From the NCBI GenBank assembly GCA_014800525.1, contig JAAVFV010000035.1, positions 1 through 44,756 of the forward strand: a DNA stretch of 44,756 bases. The letters run 5' to 3'. This document shows positions 24,854 to 33,692 of this stretch, piece after piece. Under the pieces are notes generated by a model. That model was not told the DNA's origin, did no database searches, and saw only the letters and a list, made by a program, of their open reading frames with translations. Numbering within the stretch: the stretch's first letter is position 1; every line of letters begins with the position of its first letter. The stretch is from Bacteroidales bacterium (lineage in GTDB: Bacteria; Bacteroidota; Bacteroidia; Bacteroidales; Muribaculaceae). The position numbers were made by a program, and so were the translations under genes.

Positions 24854-25420
24854 ATGAAAGGAAAGATAATCGTAGTCTCAGCCCCATCGGGAACGGGAAA
24901 ATCGACCGTTATCGGACACCTTATGCAACGTCCCGAACTGCGTCTTGAATTTTCTATTTCCGCCACAAGCCGCAAGCCGCGTGGCGCAGAGCAGGATGGT
25001 CGGGAATATTATTTTCTCACCCCGGAGGAGTTCCGACGTCGTGTCGACACCGGAGAATTTGTGGAATGGGAGGAAGTATATGCCGGCACATGTTACGGAA
25101 CTCTGGTTTCAGAAGTGGAGCGGGTCACGGGAAGCGGCCACAATTTGATAATGGATGTCGATGTCAAGGGTGCGATGAATATCAAGAAGCATTTCGGAGA
25201 TCAGGCCCTTACCATCTTTATCCTTCCTCCATCAATGGAAGAGCTGGAGAATCGTCTTCGCTCCCGTAACACTGATACAGAAGAATCTATTGCCAAACGT
25301 CTTGAAAAGGCGGATTTCGAAATGAGTTTTGCCGATCGGTTTGATATCCGGATAATCAATGATAGTCTCGATGACGCTGTAGAGGCCTCTGCAAAAGCCA
25401 TTAAGGATTTCGCAAAATAG
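24854..25420 (+). CDS. gmk: Guanylate kinase
   Basis: The 188-residue enzyme phosphorylates GMP to GDP with ATP (EC 2.7.4.8). The P-loop is VVSAPSGTGKSTV; the GMP-binding region has SATSRKPRGAEQDGREYYFL and EFVEWEEVYAGTCYGT; the lid and Asp-rich motif are in LIMDVDVKGAMNIKK, and RNTDTEESIAKRLEKA follows. Length is typical (about 190). It is the second gene of yicC-gmk-nadD. Confidence 0.96.
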   Translation: MKGKIIVVSAPSGTGKSTVIGHLMQRPELRLEFSISATSRKPRGAEQDGREYYFLTPEEFRRRVDTGEFVEWEEVYAGTCYGTLVSEVERVTGSGHNLIMDVDVKGAMNIKKHFGDQALTIFILPPSMEELENRLRSRNTDTEESIAKRLEKADFEMSFADRFDIRIINDSLDDAVEASAKAIKDFAK

Positions 25421-25462
25421 ATTCGGTCTGAAAAGAAGCCGCATTAAAAGAGGATAATAGAG

Positions 25463-26029
25463 ATGAGAATAGCGATATTCGGAGGGAGCTTCAATCCGAT
25501 TCATACAGGTCATGCACTGATGGCGCAGACTGTAGCCGAATCCGGACTTGCGGATGAAGTCTGGATGATGGTGAGTCCGCAGAATCCTTGGAAAGATGAG
25601 GCCAATCTTATGGATGAAAAGAAGCGTATGGAGTTGGTGAGGCTTGCTGTGAATGAGATTCCCGGAGTAGAGGCCAGTGATTTTGAATTTAGTCTGCCAA
25701 AGCCCTCGTTCACTTATGCCACTCTCCGGGCGCTTCAGACCGCTTATCCTCAGCATCAGTTTCTGCTCCTGATCGGCTCCGACAATTGGAATGCCTTCAG
25801 TAAATGGCGAAACTGGGAGGAGATACTTTCAGGATTTGAATTGTTGATATATCAGAGACCTGACGTTCCGGCACGAGGGCCCTTTCCTGAGGGTGTCCAT
25901 CTTCTGGACAACGTGCCACAGATGATGGTGTCTTCCACTTATATCCGTCGGCGTATCGCAGACGGAAAAAGTCTACGCTTTCTTGTCCCTGAGGCCATAA
26001 GGGAACACCTTGAAGGAAAACCGGAATAA
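25463..26029 (+). CDS. nadD: Nicotinate-nucleotide adenylyltransferase
   Basis: The 188-residue enzyme converts nicotinate mononucleotide and ATP to deamido-NAD (EC 2.7.7.18). The nucleotidyltransferase motif is GGSFNPIHTGHALMAQ (H-x-G-H); VWMMVSPQNPWK, LIGSDNWNAFSKWRNW and the C-terminal VSSTYIRRRIADGKS (I-S-S/T-x-x-R) are as in the family. It lies 42 bases after gmk and is probably the last gene of the operon. A short tandem duplication (26047-26077) follows its stop. Confidence 0.94.
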   Translation: MRIAIFGGSFNPIHTGHALMAQTVAESGLADEVWMMVSPQNPWKDEANLMDEKKRMELVRLAVNEIPGVEASDFEFSLPKPSFTYATLRALQTAYPQHQFLLLIGSDNWNAFSKWRNWEEILSGFELLIYQRPDVPARGPFPEGVHLLDNVPQMMVSSTYIRRRIADGKSLRFLVPEAIREHLEGKPE

Positions 26030-26046
26030 CAGGGAAAGGTCTTATC

Positions 26047-26077
26047 ATGTGAATATCGAATTTATGTGAATATCGAA
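26047..26077. repeat. Short tandem duplication between nadD and the DUF5063 gene
   Basis: ATGTGAATATCGAA occurs at 26047-26060 and 26064-26077, a period of 17. Confidence 0.9.
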
Positions 26078-26109
26078 ATCAACAATATAAAAACCTAAAC
26101 TCCTAAACT

Positions 26110-26640
26110 ATGGAAGATCAGATTCAATCACAGCTTATGAATATCACGGCACACGCCGCGCGTTATTGTTCGATGGTGGAGCATGCTCCCGAATTCGGCA
26201 AGAAAGAATTCATATCGGAAGCCCTGCAACTGTTGCCAGCGATATACATGGATTTCTCCGACCCGGAATTGAATTTCGGTGAGACTGATGAATATCTGTC
26301 CACCTATGTGGACGAAGCCTACTATAATCAGGTGAAACAGCAGATTGCCTCGCTCATGGGAGAATATGATGTCTATCTCGAAACCTTCGAAGAGGATATG
26401 AAATATAGCGATACCCCGGTGGCAGCATCAATTTCGGAATCGCTGGCTGATATTTTCCAGGCGCTGTATAACTTCACATCCAATGTCCGGGAGAGCGAGG
26501 GAACAGATGTGATAGCGGCCTATCAGGAATGTCGTGAAAATTTTGAGGGATATTGGTCACAGACACTATGTAATGTGATGCGTGCACTCAATAATTTAAA
26601 ATATAATTCCAATCTTGAAGAGGAAACAGAGGATGAATAA
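26110..26640 (+). CDS. DUF5063 domain protein
   Basis: The 176-residue protein is soluble, acidic and probably all-helical, with no signal peptide. It is like the Bacteroidota DUF5063 family: ITAHAARYCSMVEHAPEFGK at the N-terminus and the central YLSTYVDEAYYNQVKQQIAS. The C-terminus is Glu-rich. Function is unknown. It lies 80 bases after nadD and may be cotranscribed with it. The next gene is 257 bases away. Confidence 0.75.
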   Translation: MEDQIQSQLMNITAHAARYCSMVEHAPEFGKKEFISEALQLLPAIYMDFSDPELNFGETDEYLSTYVDEAYYNQVKQQIASLMGEYDVYLETFEEDMKYSDTPVAASISESLADIFQALYNFTSNVRESEGTDVIAAYQECRENFEGYWSQTLCNVMRALNNLKYNSNLEEETEDE

Positions 26641-26897
26641 TCCCTATCGAGGATGGTGTCTAACAATTTTATCGAAAGGAAGTCGTTATTATAGTAGTCG
26701 TGGATTAACAGACGAAACGTTAATACATAAACGAAATCCGGAGCTTCGCATGCTGCAAAAAGATTGATTCCTTATCGAATTCCTAAGTTTTATCCAACAA
26801 TCTCTTTTATTGCGTGGACACTCAGGAAGATAGGAAATAATACAACTACCGAGGCGAAGGATAGACAGAACATCTATACGATTACAACGAGCAGGAA
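26641..26897. other. Gene-free spacer with a degenerate end of element D
   Basis: No ORF here looks coding. At 26651-26673 the minus strand matches the outer end of element D at 19 of 23 positions, including TTAGACACCATCC against TTAGACTCCATCC. No inverted partner or core hairpin is nearby, so it may be a remnant. No TAnnTTTG box is evident, although the spacer presumably carries the promoter of the SurA-like cluster. Confidence 0.5.
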
Positions 26898-28838
26898 ATG
26901 AAGACACCACTCATACTGGGAGCCGCCGTGGCGGCCTGTGCCTTGGCTCCGGCAGCCAAAGACGCAGTGATAATGACCGTAAATGGAGAGGCTGTACCAC
27001 AGTCAGAATTCGAATATCTGTATAACAAGAATTCCGAGCAACAGCAGAGCCCGCAGCCGATCGATGAATATCTGGAGATGTTTAAGCTCTATAAACTGAA
27101 GGTTGCAGAGGCGCGCGCCCAGCATCTTGATACTCTCGCTCAGTTTAAGCGTGAGATGGCAGAGTATCGTCATGATCTTGCAGCTCCATATCTGACAGAT
27201 TCCACCTACATAAATACTCTGTTTCAGGAAACCCTCAATCGTCTGGATCAGGAGGCTGAGGCTCAGCACATAATGTGGTTTAAGACCCGCGATGGCAAGA
27301 AGAATGCCGCATTGCGCGCCCAGGCCGACAGTGTATTGAAAGTGTTGCGCGCCGGTGGTGACTTCGAAGAGCTCGCAAAGAAATTTTCTGACGACGAGCC
27401 CAGTGCCGTAAAGGGAGGTTATATGGGTTATATTCCCGCAATGCGTCTGCCATATGCCTTCGAGACCGCCGCTTATACCCTTGGAGATGGTGAAATATCG
27501 GATGTGGTAGTCACTCCTATGGGCTATCATATCCTAAAGGGAGGAAAGAAGCGGAAATCAGACGGACAAGTGAGCGCTTCACATATCCTTTTTGGCAAAG
27601 ATCGTCTGGCACAGAGAGGCAGCGATCCAAAGGCAGCTGCAGATTCTCTATATGTGATTCTTGTGGAGCATCCTAATACCTTCCATGCCAATGCCTACGC
27701 ATATTCCGATGATCCCGGATCTCAGCAGAAGGGTGGTCGGCTCGGATGGTTTTCACGCGGCCAGATGGTGGCTGAATTTGACTCCGTGGCGTTTGCGCTT
27801 GCAGATGGCGAGATTTCAAAGCCGGTACAGACCCAGTTTGGATGGCATATCATCAAGCGTGAGGATCATCGCGCCCATGCTCCGGAGAATGATATAAAAA
27901 CTCAATTCCTTCGCATGATCTCTTATGGTCAGGATCCACGTAAGGGTATGATCCGTGATGAGGAGTCGGCACGTCTGGCAAAGAAACATAATGGAACCTT
28001 CAACAAAGCCCTTCTTGACCGGCTCGCCAAGGAGGTGAACACCGGTATTGACAGCACCTTCTATCAGCGCTGGTCGACAGCTCCGCTTGCCGGTGAGGTG
28101 ATTTATTCAGTGGATGGAACTCCCACGACAATGGGTGAGCTTATCGCCACTCTTCCGCTGATGCCTATTTCAGCAGATGCTCCGGTCTATATCGACAGAA
28201 TCTCCAAGGACCGATATAATGAAGCACTCCGCACAGCGGAAGAAACTTTAATCATGGAGCAAAATCCCGACTATGCCAATCTATATAAGGAATATGTGGA
28301 TGGAAGCTTGCTTTATGAGGTAAGCCTCCGCAGCGTATGGGACAAGGCAGCAAAAGATGAAGCCGGTCTGCAGAAGTTCTTTGATGCAAATCGTAAGAAA
28401 TATGATTTCAACGACACGAAGGTAAAGGGTTATCTGGTTCAGGTAAGCAACGACAGCGTGATGGGCGCCGTGAAAGCGCGGGCTGCAGAACTTGAAGAGG
28501 ATAAACTGACCTCGACCTTGCGTAAAGAATTCCAGGGTTCTCTTTTAATCAGAAAGGTGCTCGAATCCAAGGGTGGAAATGCGATGGTGGATCAGATCAT
28601 GTTTGATGGTCCGGAGGCAAAATCCTCTGATGCGCGTTATCCTGTATTCTTCCTGCTCAATCCCCGAATGATTACGGCCCCTGAGGAATTGGCTGATGTG
28701 AAGGGTCTTGTTGTGGCCGACTATCAGTGCAAACTCCAGAAGGATTGGGAGGAATCCCTGAAATCAAAATATCCGGTGAAGGTCGATAAGGAAGTCCTTG
28801 CCAAGGTGAAGGAGAAGTACTCGAAGAATAAGAAGTGA
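26898..28838 (+). CDS. Periplasmic peptidyl-prolyl isomerase with two parvulin domains
   Basis: The 646-residue secreted protein has a signal peptide (MKTPLILGAAVAACALAPAA), an N-terminal SurA-like chaperone region, and two PpiC/parvulin-type rotamase domains: one over about residues 110-210 (LAKKFSDDEPSAVKGGYMGY ... TPMGYHILKG) and one over about 220-330 (ASHILFGKDRLAQ ... GGRLGWFSRGQMVAEFD ... TQFGWHIIKRE). The C-terminal 300 residues are less conserved. It probably assists folding or delivery of outer-membrane proteins. It starts a cluster of four genes (two further SurA-related genes and an OstA-like gene), with 16, 67 and 74 bases between them, an arrangement conserved in Bacteroidales. 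Confidence 0.9.
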   Translation: MKTPLILGAAVAACALAPAAKDAVIMTVNGEAVPQSEFEYLYNKNSEQQQSPQPIDEYLEMFKLYKLKVAEARAQHLDTLAQFKREMAEYRHDLAAPYLTDSTYINTLFQETLNRLDQEAEAQHIMWFKTRDGKKNAALRAQADSVLKVLRAGGDFEELAKKFSDDEPSAVKGGYMGYIPAMRLPYAFETAAYTLGDGEISDVVVTPMGYHILKGGKKRKSDGQVSASHILFGKDRLAQRGSDPKAAADSLYVILVEHPNTFHANAYAYSDDPGSQQKGGRLGWFSRGQMVAEFDSVAFALADGEISKPVQTQFGWHIIKREDHRAHAPENDIKTQFLRMISYGQDPRKGMIRDEESARLAKKHNGTFNKALLDRLAKEVNTGIDSTFYQRWSTAPLAGEVIYSVDGTPTTMGELIATLPLMPISADAPVYIDRISKDRYNEALRTAEETLIMEQNPDYANLYKEYVDGSLLYEVSLRSVWDKAAKDEAGLQKFFDANRKKYDFNDTKVKGYLVQVSNDSVMGAVKARAAELEEDKLTSTLRKEFQGSLLIRKVLESKGGNAMVDQIMFDGPEAKSSDARYPVFFLLNPRMITAPEELADVKGLVVADYQCKLQKDWEESLKSKYPVKVDKEVLAKVKEKYSKNKK

Positions 28839-28854
28839 TATTTTCATTTCAACC

Positions 28855-29790
28855 ATGACCGATAACGTCAATACCAATATAAGAAAACGTGTAAGCCTCT
28901 GCCGTCTGATGATGGCAGGGCTTGTCGGTTTCTTTACGGTAGGGTTGATGGCTTGTAGGGGAAAGGCCACTACCGCGGTCCCCTCGGAAGAGGAGATTGT
29001 GTTGGTCACGGTGAAAGACTCTGTGCTTACAAAAGAGGCTGTGGAGCGAATGATTCCGACCGGGCTGGAGCCCTCCGACAGTATCGCGATGTTTGAGACC
29101 ATTCTCAATAACTGGATACAACATCAGGTGCTGACAAGTGTGGCCGAAGAAAATCTCACTGATATGGAGAGAATCGAACGGCTCACACGCGAATATCGGG
29201 ATCAGCTCATTATTGAGGATTATCTACGCAAGATGAGCTCTTCAGTATCGGCCACTCCTTCTGCCAAAGAGATGAAACAATACTATGATGCTCATCCAGA
29301 AGAATTTGTTCTCAGTCAGCCGCTTGTGAAGGGTGCTTGGTTGCAGACCAGAGAGGATGATGCGCAGATTGAGAATCTCCGTCAATGGATGCGGGCTAAG
29401 GATGAATCATCACTTGATCAGCTGGAGAAGTATGGGATGAAACATGCCATGCGATATGAATATTTCGGGGAGACGTGGGTGCCTTGGAGTGAAGTGACTG
29501 AAAGGATACCATATCGTTTCGGAAATGGAGATGAGTTTCTTAAATCCAATAGCGATTTTGAGACTCTGAAGGGAAATGAGATCTATCTCCTCCATGTCAG
29601 GGAGTGGTTGCCATCCGGGGCGCAGGAGCCGTTTGAATCTGCCCGGCAGAAGATCGCCGGGATTTTAATGGAGCGTGCGATAGCTGAGAAGCGGGTCTCA
29701 TTGATCAGGTCGATATATCAGAAGGCCATGAAGGATGGCACCATGGTAGCGGGAGATTATAACCCTCTGACCTCTGAGATGAAAAAATAG
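28855..29790 (+). CDS. SurA-related lipoprotein without clear rotamase domain
   Basis: The 311-residue protein has a basic start and a hydrophobic run ending in a lipobox (G-L-M-A-C), so it is probably acylated at Cys in about residue 34. The rest is alpha-helical and resembles the N- and C-terminal parts of SurA/PpiC chaperones (VLVTVKDSVLTKEAVERMIP, then KEMKQYYDAHPEEFVLSQP), but I see no complete parvulin domain. It sits 16 bases after the two-domain isomerase and 67 before surA, so it probably works with them in outer-membrane biogenesis. The exact role is unknown. Confidence 0.8.
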   Translation: MTDNVNTNIRKRVSLCRLMMAGLVGFFTVGLMACRGKATTAVPSEEEIVLVTVKDSVLTKEAVERMIPTGLEPSDSIAMFETILNNWIQHQVLTSVAEENLTDMERIERLTREYRDQLIIEDYLRKMSSSVSATPSAKEMKQYYDAHPEEFVLSQPLVKGAWLQTREDDAQIENLRQWMRAKDESSLDQLEKYGMKHAMRYEYFGETWVPWSEVTERIPYRFGNGDEFLKSNSDFETLKGNEIYLLHVREWLPSGAQEPFESARQKIAGILMERAIAEKRVSLIRSIYQKAMKDGTMVAGDYNPLTSEMKK

Positions 29791-29857
29791 AGAACGATGG
29801 GATAAAAAGGACAGTAGAAAGGATAAGGGTAAAGAAAATTAAGAAAGAAACAAAGAC

Positions 29858-31213
29858 GTGAAACTACGAAATCTCTGGATAATTCCGGCTGCAATGGCAG
29901 CGGCGTGTGTATTTGCAGCGCCTATAAAGAAAAATGTTGTCGATGAAGTGGCGTGGATAGTAGGCGATGAACCCATCTTCCGTTCTGAGATTGAGGAGCA
30001 ATATTCCCAGCTGCGTTCAGAAGGGAGTTCGATTCAGGGAGATCCCTATTGTGTGATTCCTGAGCGCCTTGCTGTCGAAAAGCTTTTCCTTCATCAGGCG
30101 AAAGTGGATACGATAGTTCCTCCGGAAGGAAATGTGCAGAATCAGGCCGAACAGCGTCTGCAGATGTTTGTCAATAATCTGGGCAGCAAGGAGAAGGTAG
30201 AGGAATATTTCAACAAACCGTTCTCATCGCTCAAGGAGCAGATTGTCGACATGATCCGTACACAATATACGGTGGAGATGGTGAAGAATAATCTCACGAA
30301 GGGAGTGAAAGGGACGCCGAATGATGTCAGGAAGTATTACGACCAGCTTTCAGCTGATTCGATTCCTTATGTTCCCTTGCAGGTGGAGGTACAGATAATC
30401 CAGATCAATCCTGTGATTCCGGCTCAGGAGATTGAGGATATAAAGGCCCGCTTGCGTGAGATGGCCGATCGTGTGAATAAAGGAGAGGCGAGTTTCTCAA
30501 CTCTAGCTATCGCCTATAGTGAGGATGGCTCAGCCCGTCAGGGAGGGGAACTCGGATTTGCCGGTCGCTCACGCTTTGTGCCGGAGTTCTCCAATGTGGC
30601 CTTCAACCTCAACGATCCCAAGAAGGTGTCGCGGATAGTGGAGACCGAATATGGCTATCACATTATCCAGCTCATTGAAAAACGCGGAGACCAGGCGAAT
30701 TTCCGTCATATTCTTCTCCGGCCGAAGGTGAGCGAAAAGGATCTGGAGCAGGCACGTGTGCGTCTCGACTCTCTTCGAAAGGAGATTCTTGCTGATAAAT
30801 TCACATTTGAGGAAGCGGCTCAGTTTGTATCGCAGGATAAGGATACGAAGAATAACAAAGGTCTGATGGTGAATCCCCAGACGGGAAGTTCCCGTTTTGA
30901 GATGTCGCAGCTTCCTCCGGAAATCGCTCGCCGTGTGGAGAGTATGGAGCCGGGAGAATTATCGGATGCGTTTGTAATGAAGGATGCGGCTATGAATAAG
31001 GATGTAGTGGTGGTGGTGAAACTCGCGAGCCGCACTCCCGGACACAAGGCTACTCTGACCGATGATTTTCATCTTATGAAGCAGATGTATGAAGAGTATC
31101 AGAAAGACCGGATCGTAACCGATTGGATTGAAAAGAAAATAAAGAGCACATATACAAAGATTGGAGATGGTTGGGATGGATGCGAATTCCAGTATAAAGG
31201 CTGGAAGAAATGA
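29858..31213 (+). CDS. SurA-like periplasmic chaperone/isomerase
   Basis: The 451-residue secreted protein has a signal peptide followed by the SurA N-domain (VVDEVAWIVGDEPIFRSEI), one clear parvulin domain (about residues 180-280: FSTLAIAYSEDGSARQGGEL, FAGRSRFVPEFS, TEYGYHIIQLIEKRG) and a second, less conserved one (FRHILLRPKVSEKD onward). This is the closest of the three to SurA, which escorts unfolded outer-membrane proteins to the BAM complex. The start is GTG 29858, which directly precedes the conserved signal peptide KLRNLWIIPAAMAAACVFAA; no ATG is close by. Confidence 0.9.
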   Translation: MKLRNLWIIPAAMAAACVFAAPIKKNVVDEVAWIVGDEPIFRSEIEEQYSQLRSEGSSIQGDPYCVIPERLAVEKLFLHQAKVDTIVPPEGNVQNQAEQRLQMFVNNLGSKEKVEEYFNKPFSSLKEQIVDMIRTQYTVEMVKNNLTKGVKGTPNDVRKYYDQLSADSIPYVPLQVEVQIIQINPVIPAQEIEDIKARLREMADRVNKGEASFSTLAIAYSEDGSARQGGELGFAGRSRFVPEFSNVAFNLNDPKKVSRIVETEYGYHIIQLIEKRGDQANFRHILLRPKVSEKDLEQARVRLDSLRKEILADKFTFEEAAQFVSQDKDTKNNKGLMVNPQTGSSRFEMSQLPPEIARRVESMEPGELSDAFVMKDAAMNKDVVVVVKLASRTPGHKATLTDDFHLMKQMYEEYQKDRIVTDWIEKKIKSTYTKIGDGWDGCEFQYKGWKK

Positions 31214-31287
31214 TATGCCCGTCGCTCAACCGAAATTGAAGTATAACTCTTTAATTCTTAGGAAGTAATAAATCTTAAGATTTATCC

Positions 31288-33552
31288 ATGCTGAAGAAAA
31301 CCCCTTATTTCATCATATCATTCCTGGCAATAGCGATATTGTCAGGAATTTTGTCCATTGTAGAAAGAGCTCATGCCGGCCGTACGGGGCAGGTAAAGAA
31401 GGAAGAGGCATTCACCCGTCCGAAGCCAACAAAACCAATTCAGCCGGGTATTCCGACGGTCGACCGCTTTCAGGAAGATAAGGTGTTTCTGGAGAATGCC
31501 GATTCTCTGTTTCGGCCGAGTGGTGAGATTGAGGAAGTGCAGATTGTAAAGGGTTCAGTAAAATTCCGGCAGGGGGGTATGTGGATGTTTTGCGATTCGG
31601 CCTATTATTATCCGGTCCGCAATTCGCTTGATGCATTTGGCCATGTGGTGATGGAGCAGGGAGATACACTGTTTGTATATTCCGACCGTCTTTATTATGA
31701 TGGTTCAATCCGACATGCCGTGTTGGTAAACGGTCCGTCTCAGCGGGAGGTGAAGCTGAAGAACCGGGAGGTGACCTTGACTACGGATAGTCTTGACTAT
31801 GACCTTATTCAGGAGCGAGGATGGTATGCTGTGGGAGGTAAGCTTGACGATGGGGTCAATGTGTTGACCTCCCGGTATGGAGAGTATTCACCATCAACAA
31901 AGATAGCGGACTTTACGGACAATGTGCTGCTCGTGAATAACCGCGATGGATATAAACTCCGCACTGAGAAGTTGATTTATAACACGGCAACTAATATTGC
32001 CGATATCAGGACGGAGACAATCATCGAGAGTGCTAATGATACGATTCTGACACGGAGTGGCCAATATAACACCACCTCTGATAATGCCGTCTTGACAAGC
32101 CGATCCACAATCCTTCATCGTGACTCAGCCGGCAATGTCACCACACTTGAGGGTGACACACTGATTTATGATAAGATTCGCCATATCAGCGAGGCCAAGA
32201 TGCGCGATAAGCCGATGGTATTGACCGATACAGCCCGCAAGATGATTCTGATAGGTGGTTATGGACTCTACAACGACTCCACGCGGGAATCGCGCGCCAC
32301 TGATTATCCATTGCTGATCGAATATTCACGGGCTGATACACTCTTTTTACGTGCCGATACGCTTGTCACATTCATCCGGATGGAAAAAGTATGGCCCGAC
32401 AGTCTGGCAAAGGAACGCAGTGCCGAGCGCCGGGCATGGCTTGAGAGTTTTGATGGTCCGGAAGCAGTGGCGGAATGGATGCCATATCACCTTGCCACCT
32501 TACCATCCGATTTCCCTGAGCCGGGTGAATGGGTGAGGTATCATGAGGAGCAACAACGTCGTCAGGAAGAGGCGGAGCGCAAGGCTGAGGAGGCACGTAT
32601 CAAGGAAGAAGAGGAGCAACGACGGGCAGAAGAGGAGGCTCAACGCCAGATTGAGGAGGAATATCCTCAGGAGGGAGTGGTAGTGGAAACCTCGGAATGG
32701 GATATCGAGGGTGATGATGTCTCAGAAACTCTTCCCACATATCTTGAGGATACGGAACTTCATCTTGCCGCCTCATCTGCGGACGAACCCGTTACGGAGG
32801 ACCCGGAGGATGCATCGCTATCTACGGAAGAAAATAAGCCGACTTCGCCGCCCGATCCGATGCTACCACGCCTTGATAAGTGGGGTCGCGACTCAGTAAA
32901 TATGGTGGATAAAGAATTCTATGCTGCCAAAGCAATCGGTAAGGCGCGTTTCTTTAAGTCTGACCTCCAGGGTGTGGCCGATACCATCACCTATCAGCAA
33001 TATGACTCGATGCTCTATCTCCTGCGCAAGCCGATTGTCTGGAGCGGGGAGCGGCAGATATCCGGAGGTGAGATTCTTGTGCATCTGATTGATTCAGTGG
33101 CTGACTGGGCTCATCTTCCCAAAGGTGGTCTGATTGTGGAGCATATAGATGAGGAATTCTATAATCAGCTATCCGGAGCGGATATCAAAGCCTTCCTGAA
33201 GGATAATGAGTTGAAGCATCTCGTGGTCGATGGAAGTGTGGAGACCATATTTCTGCCGATGGAAAATGATTCCACCTATAATAAACTGGTGTATGCAGAG
33301 AGCAGCTATCTCACCGTAGACATGGATGGGAAAGCGATGAACCGGCTAAAGATGTGGCCCGATGTGGAGGGGACGGTAAAGCCATTGTTCCTTGTCAAGA
33401 AGTCGGAAGATAAATATCTGCTCACCTTCGGCGGCCCGCGTGGCTGGCATGAGGATCTGCGGCCTGTCAGGGTATGGTATGGCGATCGCGTAACGTGGGA
33501 GGATGAACTCGGAGAGGTTCCGGAAGCTCTGATTGAGTATTTCGGCAACTGA
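31288..33552 (+). CDS. OstA/LptA-like organic-solvent-tolerance protein
   Basis: The 754-residue secreted protein has an uncleaved or cleaved N-terminal hydrophobic segment (residues 5-22) and an OstA-type beta-jellyroll region of about residues 65-340, where repeats such as VKGSVKFRQGGMWMFCDSAY, DAFGHVVMEQGDTLFVYSDR and VNGPSQREVKLKNREVTLTT match the LptA/OstA_2 family of lipopolysaccharide-transport periplasmic proteins. Residues of about 417-460 are a Glu/Arg-rich probable coiled coil. A second OstA-like stretch follows (TITYQQYDSMLYLLRKPIVW). It lies 74 bases after the SurA-like gene. It probably takes part in lipopolysaccharide transport or outer-membrane assembly; the coiled coil is not part of LptA. 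Confidence 0.85.
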   Translation: MLKKTPYFIISFLAIAILSGILSIVERAHAGRTGQVKKEEAFTRPKPTKPIQPGIPTVDRFQEDKVFLENADSLFRPSGEIEEVQIVKGSVKFRQGGMWMFCDSAYYYPVRNSLDAFGHVVMEQGDTLFVYSDRLYYDGSIRHAVLVNGPSQREVKLKNREVTLTTDSLDYDLIQERGWYAVGGKLDDGVNVLTSRYGEYSPSTKIADFTDNVLLVNNRDGYKLRTEKLIYNTATNIADIRTETIIESANDTILTRSGQYNTTSDNAVLTSRSTILHRDSAGNVTTLEGDTLIYDKIRHISEAKMRDKPMVLTDTARKMILIGGYGLYNDSTRESRATDYPLLIEYSRADTLFLRADTLVTFIRMEKVWPDSLAKERSAERRAWLESFDGPEAVAEWMPYHLATLPSDFPEPGEWVRYHEEQQRRQEEAERKAEEARIKEEEEQRRAEEEAQRQIEEEYPQEGVVVETSEWDIEGDDVSETLPTYLEDTELHLAASSADEPVTEDPEDASLSTEENKPTSPPDPMLPRLDKWGRDSVNMVDKEFYAAKAIGKARFFKSDLQGVADTITYQQYDSMLYLLRKPIVWSGERQISGGEILVHLIDSVADWAHLPKGGLIVEHIDEEFYNQLSGADIKAFLKDNELKHLVVDGSVETIFLPMENDSTYNKLVYAESSYLTVDMDGKAMNRLKMWPDVEGTVKPLFLVKKSEDKYLLTFGGPRGWHEDLRPVRVWYGDRVTWEDELGEVPEALIEYFGN

Positions 33553-33692
33553 AACTTCATTATGTGGAATCAGTGGCGCATCCTTTGTGGATAAGGAAGT
33601 GTTCATAATTAATTTATATTCTATATAAGTTGATTTTGACGACTTCATTAAAATGATTCCATAACTTTAAAGCGGAAAGAGAGAAAGAAACC

